Source of the DNA: Pedobacter sp. PF22-3
Lineage (GTDB): Bacteria > Bacteroidota > Bacteroidia > Sphingobacteriales > Sphingobacteriaceae
Assembly: GCF_026239555.1 (NCBI RefSeq)
Contig: NZ_JAPIVP010000023.1
Coordinates: 1-64,000 of the forward strand
Direction: 5' to 3'
DNA: 64,000 nt
In this document: in pieces, positions 46,083 through 55,408 of the stretch
Numbering within the stretch: the stretch's first letter is position 1
How the letters are laid out: each line of letters begins with the position of its first letter
The notes under the pieces: generated by a model
What the model saw: the letters and a program-made list of their open reading frames with translations, nothing else
Told to the model about the DNA's origin: nothing
Database searches by the model: none
Made by a program: the position numbers and the translations under genes

Positions 46083-47360
46083 ATGCAGAAAATATTATTT
46101 ACGGTTTTATTTTTCATCTCTACTTTGGCTTTTGCGCAAAACGACAAAACCTTTACCAACGAGAATAAAATTTATCTTCCAAATATTAAAACTGTACTTT
46201 GCTATAACAGCAATAAAGAGCAAAGTTTACCTGTTATTATGCTCAATTCGTCAGAAACAATCACTTTTTCTTTCGATGACCTGCTGGCAGGCACCCAAAA
46301 TTACTGGTATACCATCGAACATTGTACGGCAGAATGGGAGACTTCAAAAATTTCGAGCATTGATTATTTAGGGAGTTTTAACGACGACCGCATCATCAAT
46401 TATCGCTATTCTTCTAACACCGCAAGAAAATACACCCATTACGAAATCAGCTTACCCAATACCCAAATCCAACCTAAAATTGGTGGAAACTATGTATTAA
46501 AAGTCTATTTAGATGGCGACAAAAACAAACCGGTTATTTCGCAGCGCTTCTACATCCTTGATAGTCAGGTTGCCGTAGCGGCAGAAGTAACCAATTCCAT
46601 GCAGGTAGAAAACCGGAATTACAAACAGAAAATCAACTTTACTATTAATCACACCTTCCCCATTCCCAACCCCTACCAGGATATAAAAGCGGTAGTGATG
46701 CAGAATTTTAATGCCAATACCATCCAGGTGAATACCAAACCAGCCTTTGTACGGCCAAACCAATTGGTTTATAACGACCTCAATACGAACGATTTTTGGG
46801 GAGACAACGAATTTAGAAAATTTGATACGAGGAGTTTGCGCTACAAGGCAGATAACGTGAAGGATATTTATCGCGATAATCAATCCGTAAATGTGATACT
46901 TTTTCAGGATGCATCTAGAACAGTAGGTGCGTTTGCCAACCAGTACGATGAAAACGGAAACTTTTTTATCCGCAATACCGACGGGCGCGAAGATAAAACA
47001 GAAGCAGAGTATATGAGTGTTCTATTCACTTTAAATGCCCCGGCACCCAGCCCTAATGGCGATGCTTATGTTGTTGGCCGGTTTAACAATTTTACCATGA
47101 GCAATGAAAACAAACTGCTCTATGATGCCAACAGGAAACAATTTTATGGCAATGTGATCCTTAAACAAGGCCTCTATGACTATGAATATGCCTGGTACAA
47201 TCAAGATACCAAGCTAATGGAAAGCAAACCTTTTGAGGGTGCATTCTTCCAGACCGAAAACAGCTACCAGATTTTCGTTTATTACCGTCGCCCTGGCGCA
47301 CGTTGGGACACGCTCGTTGGTTTTACCAATTTAAGCAATAAAGTTTCAGACAGCAGGTAA
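46083..47360 (+). CDS. Type IX secretion system plug protein (DUF5103)
   Basis: The start at 46083 (MQKILFTVLFFIS) gives 425 residues with a signal peptide ending at AFAQ. The beta-rich N-terminal domain with YWYTIEHCTAEWE and LGSFNDDRIINYRYS, and the following domain with PNPYQDIKAVVMQNFN, are characteristic of DUF5103. This family was identified as the plug that closes the periplasm-facing or lateral opening of the SprA translocon. Its presence implies a type IX secretion system elsewhere in the genome; no other T9SS core gene is seen here. Confidence 0.85.
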   Translation: MQKILFTVLFFISTLAFAQNDKTFTNENKIYLPNIKTVLCYNSNKEQSLPVIMLNSSETITFSFDDLLAGTQNYWYTIEHCTAEWETSKISSIDYLGSFNDDRIINYRYSSNTARKYTHYEISLPNTQIQPKIGGNYVLKVYLDGDKNKPVISQRFYILDSQVAVAAEVTNSMQVENRNYKQKINFTINHTFPIPNPYQDIKAVVMQNFNANTIQVNTKPAFVRPNQLVYNDLNTNDFWGDNEFRKFDTRSLRYKADNVKDIYRDNQSVNVILFQDASRTVGAFANQYDENGNFFIRNTDGREDKTEAEYMSVLFTLNAPAPSPNGDAYVVGRFNNFTMSNENKLLYDANRKQFYGNVILKQGLYDYEYAWYNQDTKLMESKPFEGAFFQTENSYQIFVYYRRPGARWDTLVGFTNLSNKVSDSR

Positions 47361-47855
47361 GCAGTACCATTGCAAAATCAGAAGCTTAAATGACCTTACA
47401 TCCCTTATATGGTAAAACCCTTTGCCTATGACGGTCTAATATAACCAGATACAAGTGGAATTTATTTAAAGATTCCTCACCGAATAGATCCAGAAATAAT
47501 TTACCATTGACAGGCTCAAAAAAAGTCGTCATTGCGAGGAGGAACGACGAAGCAATCTATCATGCTAATGATCGTCGCTGAAAAGATTGCTTCGTCGGCT
47601 GAAAAAGCCTTCTCGCAATGACGATTTAACGCGAAGGTATATAGGTTGGATCTTACCCTCACCCATATTGATTTGTATAACATAAATTACCCATCAAGAT
47701 GACTATAGCTTTAATTGTCAAATTGACCTTTATATAACAATACCTACCTTTATTGTTACATAAATTTTCTTTGTTTTAAATGTGGTTATTTACTTTAGTG
47801 TTTCAGAAAGTTACCAGATAAACACTAGAAGATCAAGCGTATCTAACCAAAAATT
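47361..47855. other. Intergenic region with a complete 97-bp palindrome
   Basis: No gene is seen. The main content is the palindrome at 47527-47623 (listed separately). Bases near 47665-47705 (CATATTGATTTGTATAACAT, then TAAATTA) are also found at 54411-54450, again beside a copy of the palindrome, so the repeat unit may be larger than the palindrome. The last 150 bases are AT-rich and probably contain the promoter of the SUMF1-type gene. Confidence 0.5.
47527..47623. repeat. 97-bp intergenic palindrome, complete copy
   Basis: The arms CGTCATTGCGAG and CTCGCAATGACG, plus the inner pair CGACGAAGCAATCT and AGATTGCTTCGTCG, form a long imperfect hairpin. A nearly identical copy lies at 52389-52484, and partial copies at about 45604-45660 and 54310-54375. 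It has no coding frame and always lies between genes. Confidence 0.75.
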
Positions 47856-48821
47856 ATGTTTAAAAAATTAATTGCCGTAGCGTTAATAATCTATCCCTGT
47901 GCGCAGATTTTAGCACAAACAACCAGCGAATCGTACACACAATCCATTAATGGAACCAAATTAAAATTCGATATGCAGGCCATACCAGCAGGCAAATTTA
48001 AAATGGGCAGTAAAACAGGAAAACCAGATGAGCAACCCGTTCATGAGGTTAAGCTTGATGCTTTCTGGATGGGAAAACACGAAGTAACCTGGGATATTTT
48101 TGAACCTTTCCTCTACCGTGATTATGAAAAACAAGCCAGTATAGGCGCTATTCCAGCTGAAGTAGATGCCGTTACCAGACCTACAAAACCCTATCTTGAT
48201 ATGACCTTTGGCATGGGTAAAGCCAACCAGCCAGCGGTGGCCATGACCCAATATAACGCCATCCAGTTTTGTAAATGGCTTTATATTCGTACCGGTATTT
48301 TTTATCGTTTGCCAACAGAAGCAGAATGGGAATATGCCTGTAAAGCCGGAACGGAAGGCAATTATTCTTTTGGTGATGATGCTGCTAAATTAGGCGATTA
48401 TGCCTGGTATAAAGACAATAGCGACAACAAAACACACCAGGTGGGGCAAAAAAAACCAAACCCATGGGGATTATTTGATATGTATGGAAACGTGAGCGAA
48501 TGGACCTATGACCAATATATCGTTGACTTTTACAATCAAAGCAAAGATAAAACCGCAGAAAACCCAGTGGCAATACCTGAAAAACTCTACCCAAATGTAG
48601 TTCGCGGCGGCTCGTATGATGAAACACCAAATAATTTAACCTCAACAGCCAGACTGGCTTCTGATCCGTCGTGGAAACAATTAGATCCACAGATTCCGAA
48701 AAGCAATTGGTGGTTTCCTGAAGCGCCTTTTGTAGGTATGCGCCTGGTACGCCCTGTAAAAACGCCATCAAAAGCAGATATAGATGCGTATTACAATAAG
48801 CAACCGATAAAAGACTTTTAA
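47856..48821 (+). CDS. Secreted SUMF1/FGE-fold protein
   Basis: 321 residues with a signal peptide ending at ILAQ. The sulfatase-modifying-factor fold is shown by IPAGKFKMGSKTGKPDEQPVH, MGKHEVTW, YRLPTEAEWEYACKAG, WGLFDMYGNVSEW, VVRGGSYDE and MRLVRP in the expected order. Family members include the formylglycine-generating enzyme and the T9SS proteins GldJ and GldK. This one is shorter than GldK and I see no lipobox. Catalytic cysteines of true FGE are not apparent, so activity is uncertain. It starts a run with a Gfo/Idh oxidoreductase (34-base gap) and ApbE. Confidence 0.85.
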   Translation: MFKKLIAVALIIYPCAQILAQTTSESYTQSINGTKLKFDMQAIPAGKFKMGSKTGKPDEQPVHEVKLDAFWMGKHEVTWDIFEPFLYRDYEKQASIGAIPAEVDAVTRPTKPYLDMTFGMGKANQPAVAMTQYNAIQFCKWLYIRTGIFYRLPTEAEWEYACKAGTEGNYSFGDDAAKLGDYAWYKDNSDNKTHQVGQKKPNPWGLFDMYGNVSEWTYDQYIVDFYNQSKDKTAENPVAIPEKLYPNVVRGGSYDETPNNLTSTARLASDPSWKQLDPQIPKSNWWFPEAPFVGMRLVRPVKTPSKADIDAYYNKQPIKDF

Positions 48822-48855
48822 AAACACATCTCTAACCAAAATAAAAATTAAACAC

Positions 48856-50175
48856 ATGAAAAAACCAATTAACCAACAAGATCGTCGCGATTTTTTAAAA
48901 GCCACAGCCATGCTGGCCGGTGGGGCCATGCTCAGCAGTATTCCACTGGCCGGCGCATATGCGTCAGGATCAGACACCATTAAAATTGCCTTAATAGGCT
49001 GTGGCGATCGTGGTACCGGAGCGGCTTTCCAGGCATTGAGCACCAAATTCAATATTAAACTGGTTGCCATGGCCGATGCTTTTCAGGATCGCTTAGACAG
49101 CAGTTATCAATCGTTAAGTTCGAAATTTGCGGCAAAAATGGATGTTCCAAAAGAACGCCAGTTTGTAGGTTTTGATGCTTATTTAAAAGCCATTCCACTA
49201 GCTGATGTAGTTTTGTTAACTACGCCTCCAGGCTTCCGCCCTATCCATTTTGAAGAAGCGGTTAAACAGAATAAACAAATTTTCATGGAAAAACCTGTTG
49301 CTGTAGATGCACCGGGCATCAGAAAAGTATTGGCCGCAGCCGAAGAAGCGAAAAAGAAAAAATTAAATGTGGTAGTAGGTTTGCAGCGCCGCTACCAGAC
49401 CAACTATCGCGAGTCGATGAAACGCATTAACGATGGTGCCATTGGCGATATCATGTCGGGCCAGGTGTATTGGAACAGCGGTGGCGTTTGGGTACGTCCG
49501 CGTACAGCAAACCAGACCGAAATGGAGTACCAAATGAGAAACTGGTATTATTTCAACTGGTTATGCGGCGATCATATTGTGGAGCAACACGTGCATAATA
49601 TCGATATTGCCAACTGGATCAAAAACGGACATCCGGTTTCGGTACAGGGAACAGGTAGCCGTGCCTGGAGAACAGGAAAAGACTACGGAGAGATTTATGA
49701 TAACCACTCTATCGAATTAACGTATGCCGATGGTGCGGTAATCAATAGCCAATGTCGCCATTTCGAAGGCATCAGTAACCGTGTGGATGAAACTTTTCAG
49801 GGTACCAAAGGCAAAATTTACCTTTCAGGCAGCAACCAGGCCATTATGAAAGATTACAGTGGCAAAGAACTCTATAACCACAACACCAAAGGTAACGCCA
49901 ACCCCTACCAAACAGAGCATGATGAACTGTTCGATGCGGTTTCTAAGGGAGAATATAAATTCAGTAATGTAGACTATGCTGCAACAAGCACATTCTCGTC
50001 AATTATCGGTCGTTATGCTACTTACTCTGGCCAGACCATTAAATGGGATGAGGCTTTGGCTTCCAACATCAGTTTAATGCCAGAGCGTTTGGCATGGGAT
50101 GCTAATCCGAAGTTAATGCCTGATGAAAAAGGACTATATCCTATCGCCATGCCCGGCCAAACCAAGGTGATCTAA
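48856..50175 (+). CDS. Tat-exported Gfo/Idh/MocA oxidoreductase
   Basis: 439 residues. A twin-arginine signal (DRRDFLKATAMLAGGAML) points to folded export. The Rossmann nucleotide-binding motif IALIGCGDRGTG and the family motif EKPVAVDAPG are followed by an alpha/beta substrate domain with WLCGDHIVEQHVHNIDIANW. Bacteroidota have many secreted members acting on sugars or sugar derivatives; glycoside-cleaving types (GH109-like) share this layout. The gene is sandwiched between SUMF1-type and ApbE genes (gaps 34 and 7 bases), so the three are probably one transcript. Exact substrate unknown. Confidence 0.87.
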   Translation: MKKPINQQDRRDFLKATAMLAGGAMLSSIPLAGAYASGSDTIKIALIGCGDRGTGAAFQALSTKFNIKLVAMADAFQDRLDSSYQSLSSKFAAKMDVPKERQFVGFDAYLKAIPLADVVLLTTPPGFRPIHFEEAVKQNKQIFMEKPVAVDAPGIRKVLAAAEEAKKKKLNVVVGLQRRYQTNYRESMKRINDGAIGDIMSGQVYWNSGGVWVRPRTANQTEMEYQMRNWYYFNWLCGDHIVEQHVHNIDIANWIKNGHPVSVQGTGSRAWRTGKDYGEIYDNHSIELTYADGAVINSQCRHFEGISNRVDETFQGTKGKIYLSGSNQAIMKDYSGKELYNHNTKGNANPYQTEHDELFDAVSKGEYKFSNVDYAATSTFSSIIGRYATYSGQTIKWDEALASNISLMPERLAWDANPKLMPDEKGLYPIAMPGQTKVI

Positions 50176-50182
50176 AATTAAA

Positions 50183-51181
50183 TTGATGCGTTACAGGTTT
50201 CTGCTTTTCATTCTACCAGTAATATTTGCTTTCTCCCTGAAAAAAGAGCTGAAGCAATATAAAATTAATGGTTTTGCACAGGGAACCGATTATGCCATTA
50301 TGTACTATGCCACTGATAGTTTAGCCACTAAGGCTGGTATAGATAGTTTATTGAACGAAATTGATTTATCGATGTCGCTTTACAAAAAGGGATCATTGAT
50401 AAATCAATTTAATGCTGCCAAAAAAGAAATTAAAACCGATCGTTTTATGAACGACGTGCTGAAAAGGAGTTTTGAGATCAACCATGATACAAAAGGCATT
50501 TTCGACATTACCGTTGCTCCATTGGTACAAGCCTGGGGTTTTGGGCCGAAAGAGACCAAAAACGAGCCCGATCCGGTAGTCATTAAATCAATATTGGCCT
50601 GTGTTGGCATGAGAAACCTGAAGTTAAAGAATGGCTTATTAAGCAAATTAAAGCCCTGTGTACAAATCGATTTAAATGGAATTGCCCAAGGTTATAGTGT
50701 CGATTTAATTGCCGCTTATCTCGAACAAAAAGGAATTAAACAGTATGTAGCCGAACTGGGAGGCGAAATTCGGATTTCAGGACCTAAACCCAATGGCGAA
50801 ACCATGAAAATTGGCATTGAAGGTCCGGATAAGGATGGAACTCCGGTAATCAGGCACATCGCTGCGATCAATTCTGGTGCCATTACTACTTCGGGCAACT
50901 ATCGGAAATTTCACCAGAGCGGAAAGAAAAAAATTTCTCACCTGATCGATCCTAAAACAGGCTATCCTTTAGATAATGAGATGATCAGCGTTACTGTTTA
51001 CGCAAATGATGCCATTACAGCCGATGGATATGATAATGCCCTAATGGCGATGCACCTCAAAGATGCCATGGCCTTTGTTGAAAGTAGAAAAAACCTGGAA
51101 GCTTATTTCGTATACCACCAGAAAGATGGCAAAGTGGCTGATACGCTAACTACAGGATTTAAAAAACTAATTATGCACTAA
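50183..51181 (+). CDS. apbE: FAD:protein FMN transferase
   Basis: 332 residues with an N-terminal hydrophobic signal but no lipobox cysteine, unlike many exported ApbE proteins. Family motifs are VQIDLNGIAQGYSVDLIAAYL, GAITTSGNYRKF, HLIDPKTGYPLDN and the metal-binding ANDAITADGYDNALMAMH. ApbE attaches FMN to threonine in subunits of the RNF/NQR complexes or other periplasmic flavoproteins. No NqrC/RnfG-like target is in this window. It starts 7 bases after the oxidoreductase. Confidence 0.92.
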   Translation: MMRYRFLLFILPVIFAFSLKKELKQYKINGFAQGTDYAIMYYATDSLATKAGIDSLLNEIDLSMSLYKKGSLINQFNAAKKEIKTDRFMNDVLKRSFEINHDTKGIFDITVAPLVQAWGFGPKETKNEPDPVVIKSILACVGMRNLKLKNGLLSKLKPCVQIDLNGIAQGYSVDLIAAYLEQKGIKQYVAELGGEIRISGPKPNGETMKIGIEGPDKDGTPVIRHIAAINSGAITTSGNYRKFHQSGKKKISHLIDPKTGYPLDNEMISVTVYANDAITADGYDNALMAMHLKDAMAFVESRKNLEAYFVYHQKDGKVADTLTTGFKKLIMH

Positions 51182-51189
51182 TACCTATC

Positions 51190-51428
51190 AACCTCAGTTC
51201 GATTAATAATATGCCTTTTGAAACGTACTGCCGATATTTAAGCTTAGAGTCGTCACCCTGAATTCATTTCAGGGTCTATTTTGCAGGAAAGATGCTGACC
51301 ACATAGTAGCTACAAGGCGACTGAAAACACTATTTCTACTTGTAAAATAAATTCAGCATGACGATCGCGTTAGGCAAGGGAGCTTAAAAATGCAATCATT
51401 ACGAATAAATATTAATCGAACTTAGGTT
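51190..51428 (+). mobile_element. MITE-like element, complete copy (forward orientation)
   Basis: 239 bases, bounded by AACCTCAGTTCGATTAATA (51190-51208) and TATTAATCGAACTTAGGTT (51410-51428), inverted copies with one mismatch. The core from GTCACCCTGAATTCATTTCA through CTACTTGTAAAATAAATTCA to the inner end is nearly the same as in the reverse copy at 29505-29743. The length is identical. The element has no coding frame and lies between apbE and the isomerase gene. Confidence 0.7.
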
Positions 51429-51448
51429 ATCCGTTTAAAAACAAACCG

Positions 51449-52375
51449 ATGAAAAGAAGTGAATTTATAAGAAACAGCTTATTAACTGCTGGTGCAATAA
51501 CCACCGGAGCAGGAATTACCAATAGTTTTGCTGCCGAAAAAACAAATGATACATTAAGCGATAAAACTTTTAACCTCGATTATGCACCACACCAGGGCAT
51601 GTTCCAAAACCATGCAGGCAAGAGTTTTCTAGATCAGATCCAATTTATGTACGATAAAGGTTTCCGTTCGATAGAAGATAACGGTTATCTGGGTCGTTCT
51701 GTTGAAGAACAGGAGAAAATCGGTAATTTACTTGCGAAACTGGGCATGCGCATGGGCGTTTTTGTAGTAGATGGTGGTGATAACTGGAAAACCTCTTTAA
51801 CCACCGGCAAAAAGGAGTTTAAAGATAAATTTATCGAAACCTGTAAAAAATCGGTAGAAGCCGCAAAACGCTGTAATGCCAAATGGCTTACCGTAGTGCC
51901 TGGGTTTTATGAGCGCAACCTGCCTTATGGAAATCAATTTGCTAATGTAATTGATGCCATGCGCGCAGGCGCCGAAATTTTTGAACCCCACGGTTTGATT
52001 ATGGTTTTGGAAACCTTGAGCGACACCCCGGAACTTTTCCTGCAAAAAACAAATGAAACCTACGCCGTTTGTAAAGCAGTTAAAAGTCCTTCATGTAAAA
52101 TTCTTTATGATATTTACCACATGCAACGTACAGAAGGCGACTTAATTAAAACCATCGATCGTTGCTGGGATGAAATTGCCTACATCCAGATTGGAGATAA
52201 TCCGGGCCGAAAAGAACCAACAACCGGGGAAATTAATTATAAAAACCTATTCAAACACCTGCATACCAAAGGCTACAAAGGCGTTATGGGTATGGAACAC
52301 GGCAATTCGAAAGGTGGAAAAGAAGGCGAACTGGCTGTTATTTCGGCGTATAGGGCTGAGGATAATTTTTTGTAA
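51449..52375 (+). CDS. Secreted hydroxypyruvate isomerase-like TIM-barrel protein
   Basis: 308 residues with an N-terminal signal (RNSLLTAGAITTGAGI). The TIM-barrel motifs match hydroxypyruvate isomerase and related sugar isomerases/epimerases: MVLETLSDTPELF, LYDIYHMQRTEGDL, IQIGDNPGRKEPTTGEINY and MGMEHGNSK. These include the metal-binding acids and histidines. Secretion is unusual for Hyi and common for the Bacteroidota relatives that occur with Gfo/Idh oxidoreductases. It lies near such a gene here, separated by the MITE-like element. Substrate uncertain. Confidence 0.85.
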   Translation: MKRSEFIRNSLLTAGAITTGAGITNSFAAEKTNDTLSDKTFNLDYAPHQGMFQNHAGKSFLDQIQFMYDKGFRSIEDNGYLGRSVEEQEKIGNLLAKLGMRMGVFVVDGGDNWKTSLTTGKKEFKDKFIETCKKSVEAAKRCNAKWLTVVPGFYERNLPYGNQFANVIDAMRAGAEIFEPHGLIMVLETLSDTPELFLQKTNETYAVCKAVKSPSCKILYDIYHMQRTEGDLIKTIDRCWDEIAYIQIGDNPGRKEPTTGEINYKNLFKHLHTKGYKGVMGMEHGNSKGGKEGELAVISAYRAEDNFL

Positions 52376-52388
52376 ATAATAAAAAAAT

Positions 52389-52484
52389 CGTCATTGCGAG
52401 AAGGAACGACGAAGCAATCTTTCATGCTACTGATTCTTGCAATAAGATTGCTTCGTCGGCTGAAAAAGCCTTCTCGCAATGACG
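52389..52484. repeat. 96-bp intergenic palindrome, second complete copy
   Basis: Arms CGTCATTGCGAGAAGG and CCTTCTCGCAATGACG are perfectly complementary, with inner arms CGACGAAGCAATCT and AGATTGCTTCGTCG offset by a few bases. It lies between the converging isomerase and amylase genes, so it could act as a terminator in both directions. Confidence 0.75.
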
Positions 52485-52496
52485 ATTTATTGAGGA

Positions 52497-53984
52497 CTAC
52501 CCCACTTTCAACACCCACACCGAAACACTGCCGGCATTGCAATGAAACTCTGCCCAGCCATTTTCATCAATAATTACTTCCTGCTGGCGATAGCCTAAGG
52601 CATCAACAAAGGTTTTTCCGGCAAAGTGTTTGCCTATTTCCATTTCTTTAAAGCCTTCCTCTCCTGTACTCAACAATACGGCTAAACCACTGTTTTCATG
52701 TTCTTCATCACCAGCACGGGTCCATCCTACACAAATACCATGATCAAAATAATCACGTTGTTCACCGTAGGCTAAGGCTGCACGGATTTTACTCATGGTT
52801 TCGACAGCAGGGATTGCGGCCAGGTCAACATGCACCTCATCGCCTTCCTTGTCTTTATCATCATAAATTCCTCCATACAGATCAGGAAAGAACAAGCATG
52901 GAATGCCTTGCATGCGCAAAAGGATCATGGCATACGCTAAAGGCCTGAACCAAAAATCGACATAAGATTCTAATGCCTGTAAGGGTTGCGAATCATGATT
53001 ATCCACAAAGGTTACCGCCAAATCAGGCTTTACCTGCACCAGCGTTCCATCAAAAATCGTCCGCATATCAAAATCTTCGTTTTTACTGGCCAGGAAAAAA
53101 TTATGGTGCAACAACGAATCGAATATTTGTGTCCTTCCGCCGGTAATTTCAATATAGTTCAATTGCCCAGCTATATCTACCACGTTCCAATCCTCGGCTA
53201 CAATAAAAAACTCGCGGTTATATTTTTGATTCAGGTGATCGATCCACTCTACAATAAAATCAGGATTGATGTGTTTAACCGCATCTAACCTGAAACCGTC
53301 TACCTTAGTGGTTTCGACTACCCATTCGCCCCAGTATTTTAACTCTTCAACTACAGCCCTGTTGCGGTAATCGATATCATTGTACATCAGGTAGTCGTAA
53401 TTGCCGAATTCTGTAGATGGAACCTCTTCAAAACCTTCACCTAAGTGGTTTTGGATCGAATAAATAGCTGTTTCCTTTCTATCTTCTGCCCAGTCTACCC
53501 CACTAAAACACTCATGGTTCCATATAAATTCAGAATATTTACCTTTTCGTCCGGGGAAAGTAAACTTTGTCCAGGCTTCTATTTCGAAAACATCGCTGGT
53601 AAATTCATTTCTATTATCAGGATTTACAGTTCTAACGGATACTTTCTCCAGTTCATCGCCACCCGCTTTGTGGTTAAACACAGCATCGGCTAAGGCGCCA
53701 ATTCCATTTTCGTGTAATGCTTCAATAGCTTTGATATACTCATCTTTAGAGCCATATTTGGTATGCACACTTCCTTTCTGATCGAACTCACCTAAATCAA
53801 AAAGGTCGTAAACGGCATAACCAACATCATAAGTTGCGTTGTTCGATTTATAAGCCGGTGGCAACCATACAGCGGTTATTCCAATTTCTTTTAAATGACT
53901 CGCTTCTGCAGCTACTTTAGTCCACAAATTTTGTTCTTCGTTATAATACCAATGGAAAAATTGGATAAGGGTCTGATTTTGCAT
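52497..53984 (-). CDS. Cytoplasmic alpha-amylase, GH13
   Basis: The start at 53984 (MQNQTLIQFFHWYY) is chosen because the family begins there. The upstream frame to 54131 has no domain and runs into a repeat. It has 495 residues and no signal peptide. GH13 motifs are ALADAVFNHKAGGD (region I), DGFRLDAVKHI with the nucleophile Asp (region II), FIVAEDWN with the acid/base Glu (region III) and TFVDNHDSQP (region IV). The layout matches cytoplasmic AmyS/MalS-type liquefying amylases, with a C-terminal beta domain. It should cut alpha-1,4-glucans stored or imported in the cell. It stands alone, without a susCD or glycogen cluster. Confidence 0.92.
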   Translation of the reverse strand: MQNQTLIQFFHWYYNEEQNLWTKVAAEASHLKEIGITAVWLPPAYKSNNATYDVGYAVYDLFDLGEFDQKGSVHTKYGSKDEYIKAIEALHENGIGALADAVFNHKAGGDELEKVSVRTVNPDNRNEFTSDVFEIEAWTKFTFPGRKGKYSEFIWNHECFSGVDWAEDRKETAIYSIQNHLGEGFEEVPSTEFGNYDYLMYNDIDYRNRAVVEELKYWGEWVVETTKVDGFRLDAVKHINPDFIVEWIDHLNQKYNREFFIVAEDWNVVDIAGQLNYIEITGGRTQIFDSLLHHNFFLASKNEDFDMRTIFDGTLVQVKPDLAVTFVDNHDSQPLQALESYVDFWFRPLAYAMILLRMQGIPCLFFPDLYGGIYDDKDKEGDEVHVDLAAIPAVETMSKIRAALAYGEQRDYFDHGICVGWTRAGDEEHENSGLAVLLSTGEEGFKEMEIGKHFAGKTFVDALGYRQQEVIIDENGWAEFHCNAGSVSVWVLKVG

Positions 53985-54816
53985 TAATTCGATTTTTTGT
54001 ATGGATAACAGGAGAGCTGATGAATTTGTTTTTGGAGTGAACATCTTCACAAGTTCTTTCCCGCTGACTTCGCTGATGCCCGCAGAAAAATAACTTAAAT
54101 CTGCAAAAATCCCTTTGATTTGCGGGAACAACCTTACTCACGCTTTCCCGCTGATCTCGCCAATCCTCGCAGAAAAACAAAATAATAAGAGCCTGTTTAA
54201 AATTAAATAAAATTTATTTCGTATGTCAGTCTGAGCGTAGTCGAAGACCATTTCAACGTATTAATAAAGCAATCGACTATGCTACCATTGACAGACTCCC
54301 AAAAAAGGTCGTCATTGCGAGGAGGAACGACGAAGCAATCTATCATGCTAATGATCCTTGCTATAAAGATTGCTCGGAGAGATTTATTTCCATTAAATTC
54401 TACTGTCACTCATATTGATTTTTATACAATAAATTATCCCTAATGGTGACAGCAAAAGGCTATTTATATTTATTATAAAAATTTAAACAGGCTCTAAATC
54501 TGCGAAAATCTATTTGATCTGCGGGAACAATTTCGCGCGCACTTTCCCGCTAATTACGCAAATCACCCCAGAAAAACATCATTTCAATCCACTATAATCG
54601 AAGTAAATTGCTTTTAAAAAATGTGCAAAAATTAATTAGCCACGGAAACACAGAAATCACGGAGGAGTTAAAGTTTTTACGTGTTTTTCGTGCTTCCGTG
54701 GCAAACATAATGATTAGGCATGCGCAGAAAGAGGAAGAATTATCAGAGAAAAGTTAAAAGCGATTTCCCTGCGCCAGAATCTATTTCTAATACATTTTAA
54801 TTACTTTTGCCCTTAA
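53985..54816. other. Long repeat-rich intergenic region
   Basis: No gene is seen. Two classes of repeat dominate: TTTCCCGCTGA-TCGC-AATC-CGCAGAAAAAC units (around 54060, 54150, 54505 and 54545), and a CCACGGA-ACACAG-AATCACGGAGG unit near 54640 with its reverse near 54695-54711. A partial copy of the 97-bp palindrome is at about 54310-54375. TACTTTTG at 54802-54809 is a candidate -7 element for the thioesterase, leaving almost no leader before its ATG. Confidence 0.5.
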
Positions 54817-55338
54817 ATGAGTTTAAAAAAGAAATTTGCCAGAGAAAGTTTTACCATTATGAACGAATTGGTATTACCAAATGATACCAATACCTTAAAT
54901 AATCTGATGGGTGGGCGTTTGCTTCACTGGATGGATATTGCAGCGGCGATTTCGGCTCAAAAACACTGTAACCGTATCGTGGTGACCGCTTCGGTTGATA
55001 ATGTTTCCTTTAAACAGCCCATTAAATTGGGTGATGTGATTACCATAGAAGCCAAAGTAACCCGGGCTTTTAATACTTCAGTAGAAGTTCGTTTAGATGT
55101 ATGGGCAGAAAATATTCCGAGTGGTGCACGTCAAAAAAGTAATGAGGCTTATTATACTTTCGTAGCACTAGATCAAAGCGCCAGAACCATACCTGTACCA
55201 GAACTGATTCCGGAAACGCCCGAAGAAATCGATTTATTTGATGGCGCCCTGCGCCGCCGGCAGTTACGTTTGGTTTTAGGTGGCAAAATGCATCCTGATG
55301 AGGCCAGCGAACTCAAGGCACTTTTCTTTAAAACGTAA
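54817..55338 (+). CDS. Acyl-CoA thioesterase, hotdog fold
   Basis: 173 residues forming a single hotdog domain of the YciA/BACH type: NTLNNLMGGRLLHWMDIAAAI, VTASVDNVSFKQPIKLGDV and VEVRLDVWAENIPSG are conserved positions of this group. It probably hydrolyses medium or long acyl-CoA in the cytoplasm. A strongly charged tail (LDRRQ-like, LRRRQLRLVLGG) follows the domain. It is far from the PKS cluster and not likely to be part of it. The next gene, an antiporter, starts 70 bases downstream on the same strand. Confidence 0.9.
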   Translation: MSLKKKFARESFTIMNELVLPNDTNTLNNLMGGRLLHWMDIAAAISAQKHCNRIVVTASVDNVSFKQPIKLGDVITIEAKVTRAFNTSVEVRLDVWAENIPSGARQKSNEAYYTFVALDQSARTIPVPELIPETPEEIDLFDGALRRRQLRLVLGGKMHPDEASELKALFFKT

Positions 55339-55408
55339 TTTTTTTCAACAAATTCCTTTCTGCTTGGTTTGATTGTTTTACTTTAGTGTTTACCTTACGC
55401 TGAAAAAT

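Noticed and set aside
53985-54131. N-terminal extension of the alpha-amylase
   Set aside because: The extra 49 residues have no domain character and are read through a TTCCCGCTGA-type repeat; the family start is MQNQTLIQFF.
54817-55338. The hotdog thioesterase as a member of the PKS cluster
   Set aside because: It is about 30 kb away, in the middle of unrelated genes, and is of the general acyl-CoA YciA type.
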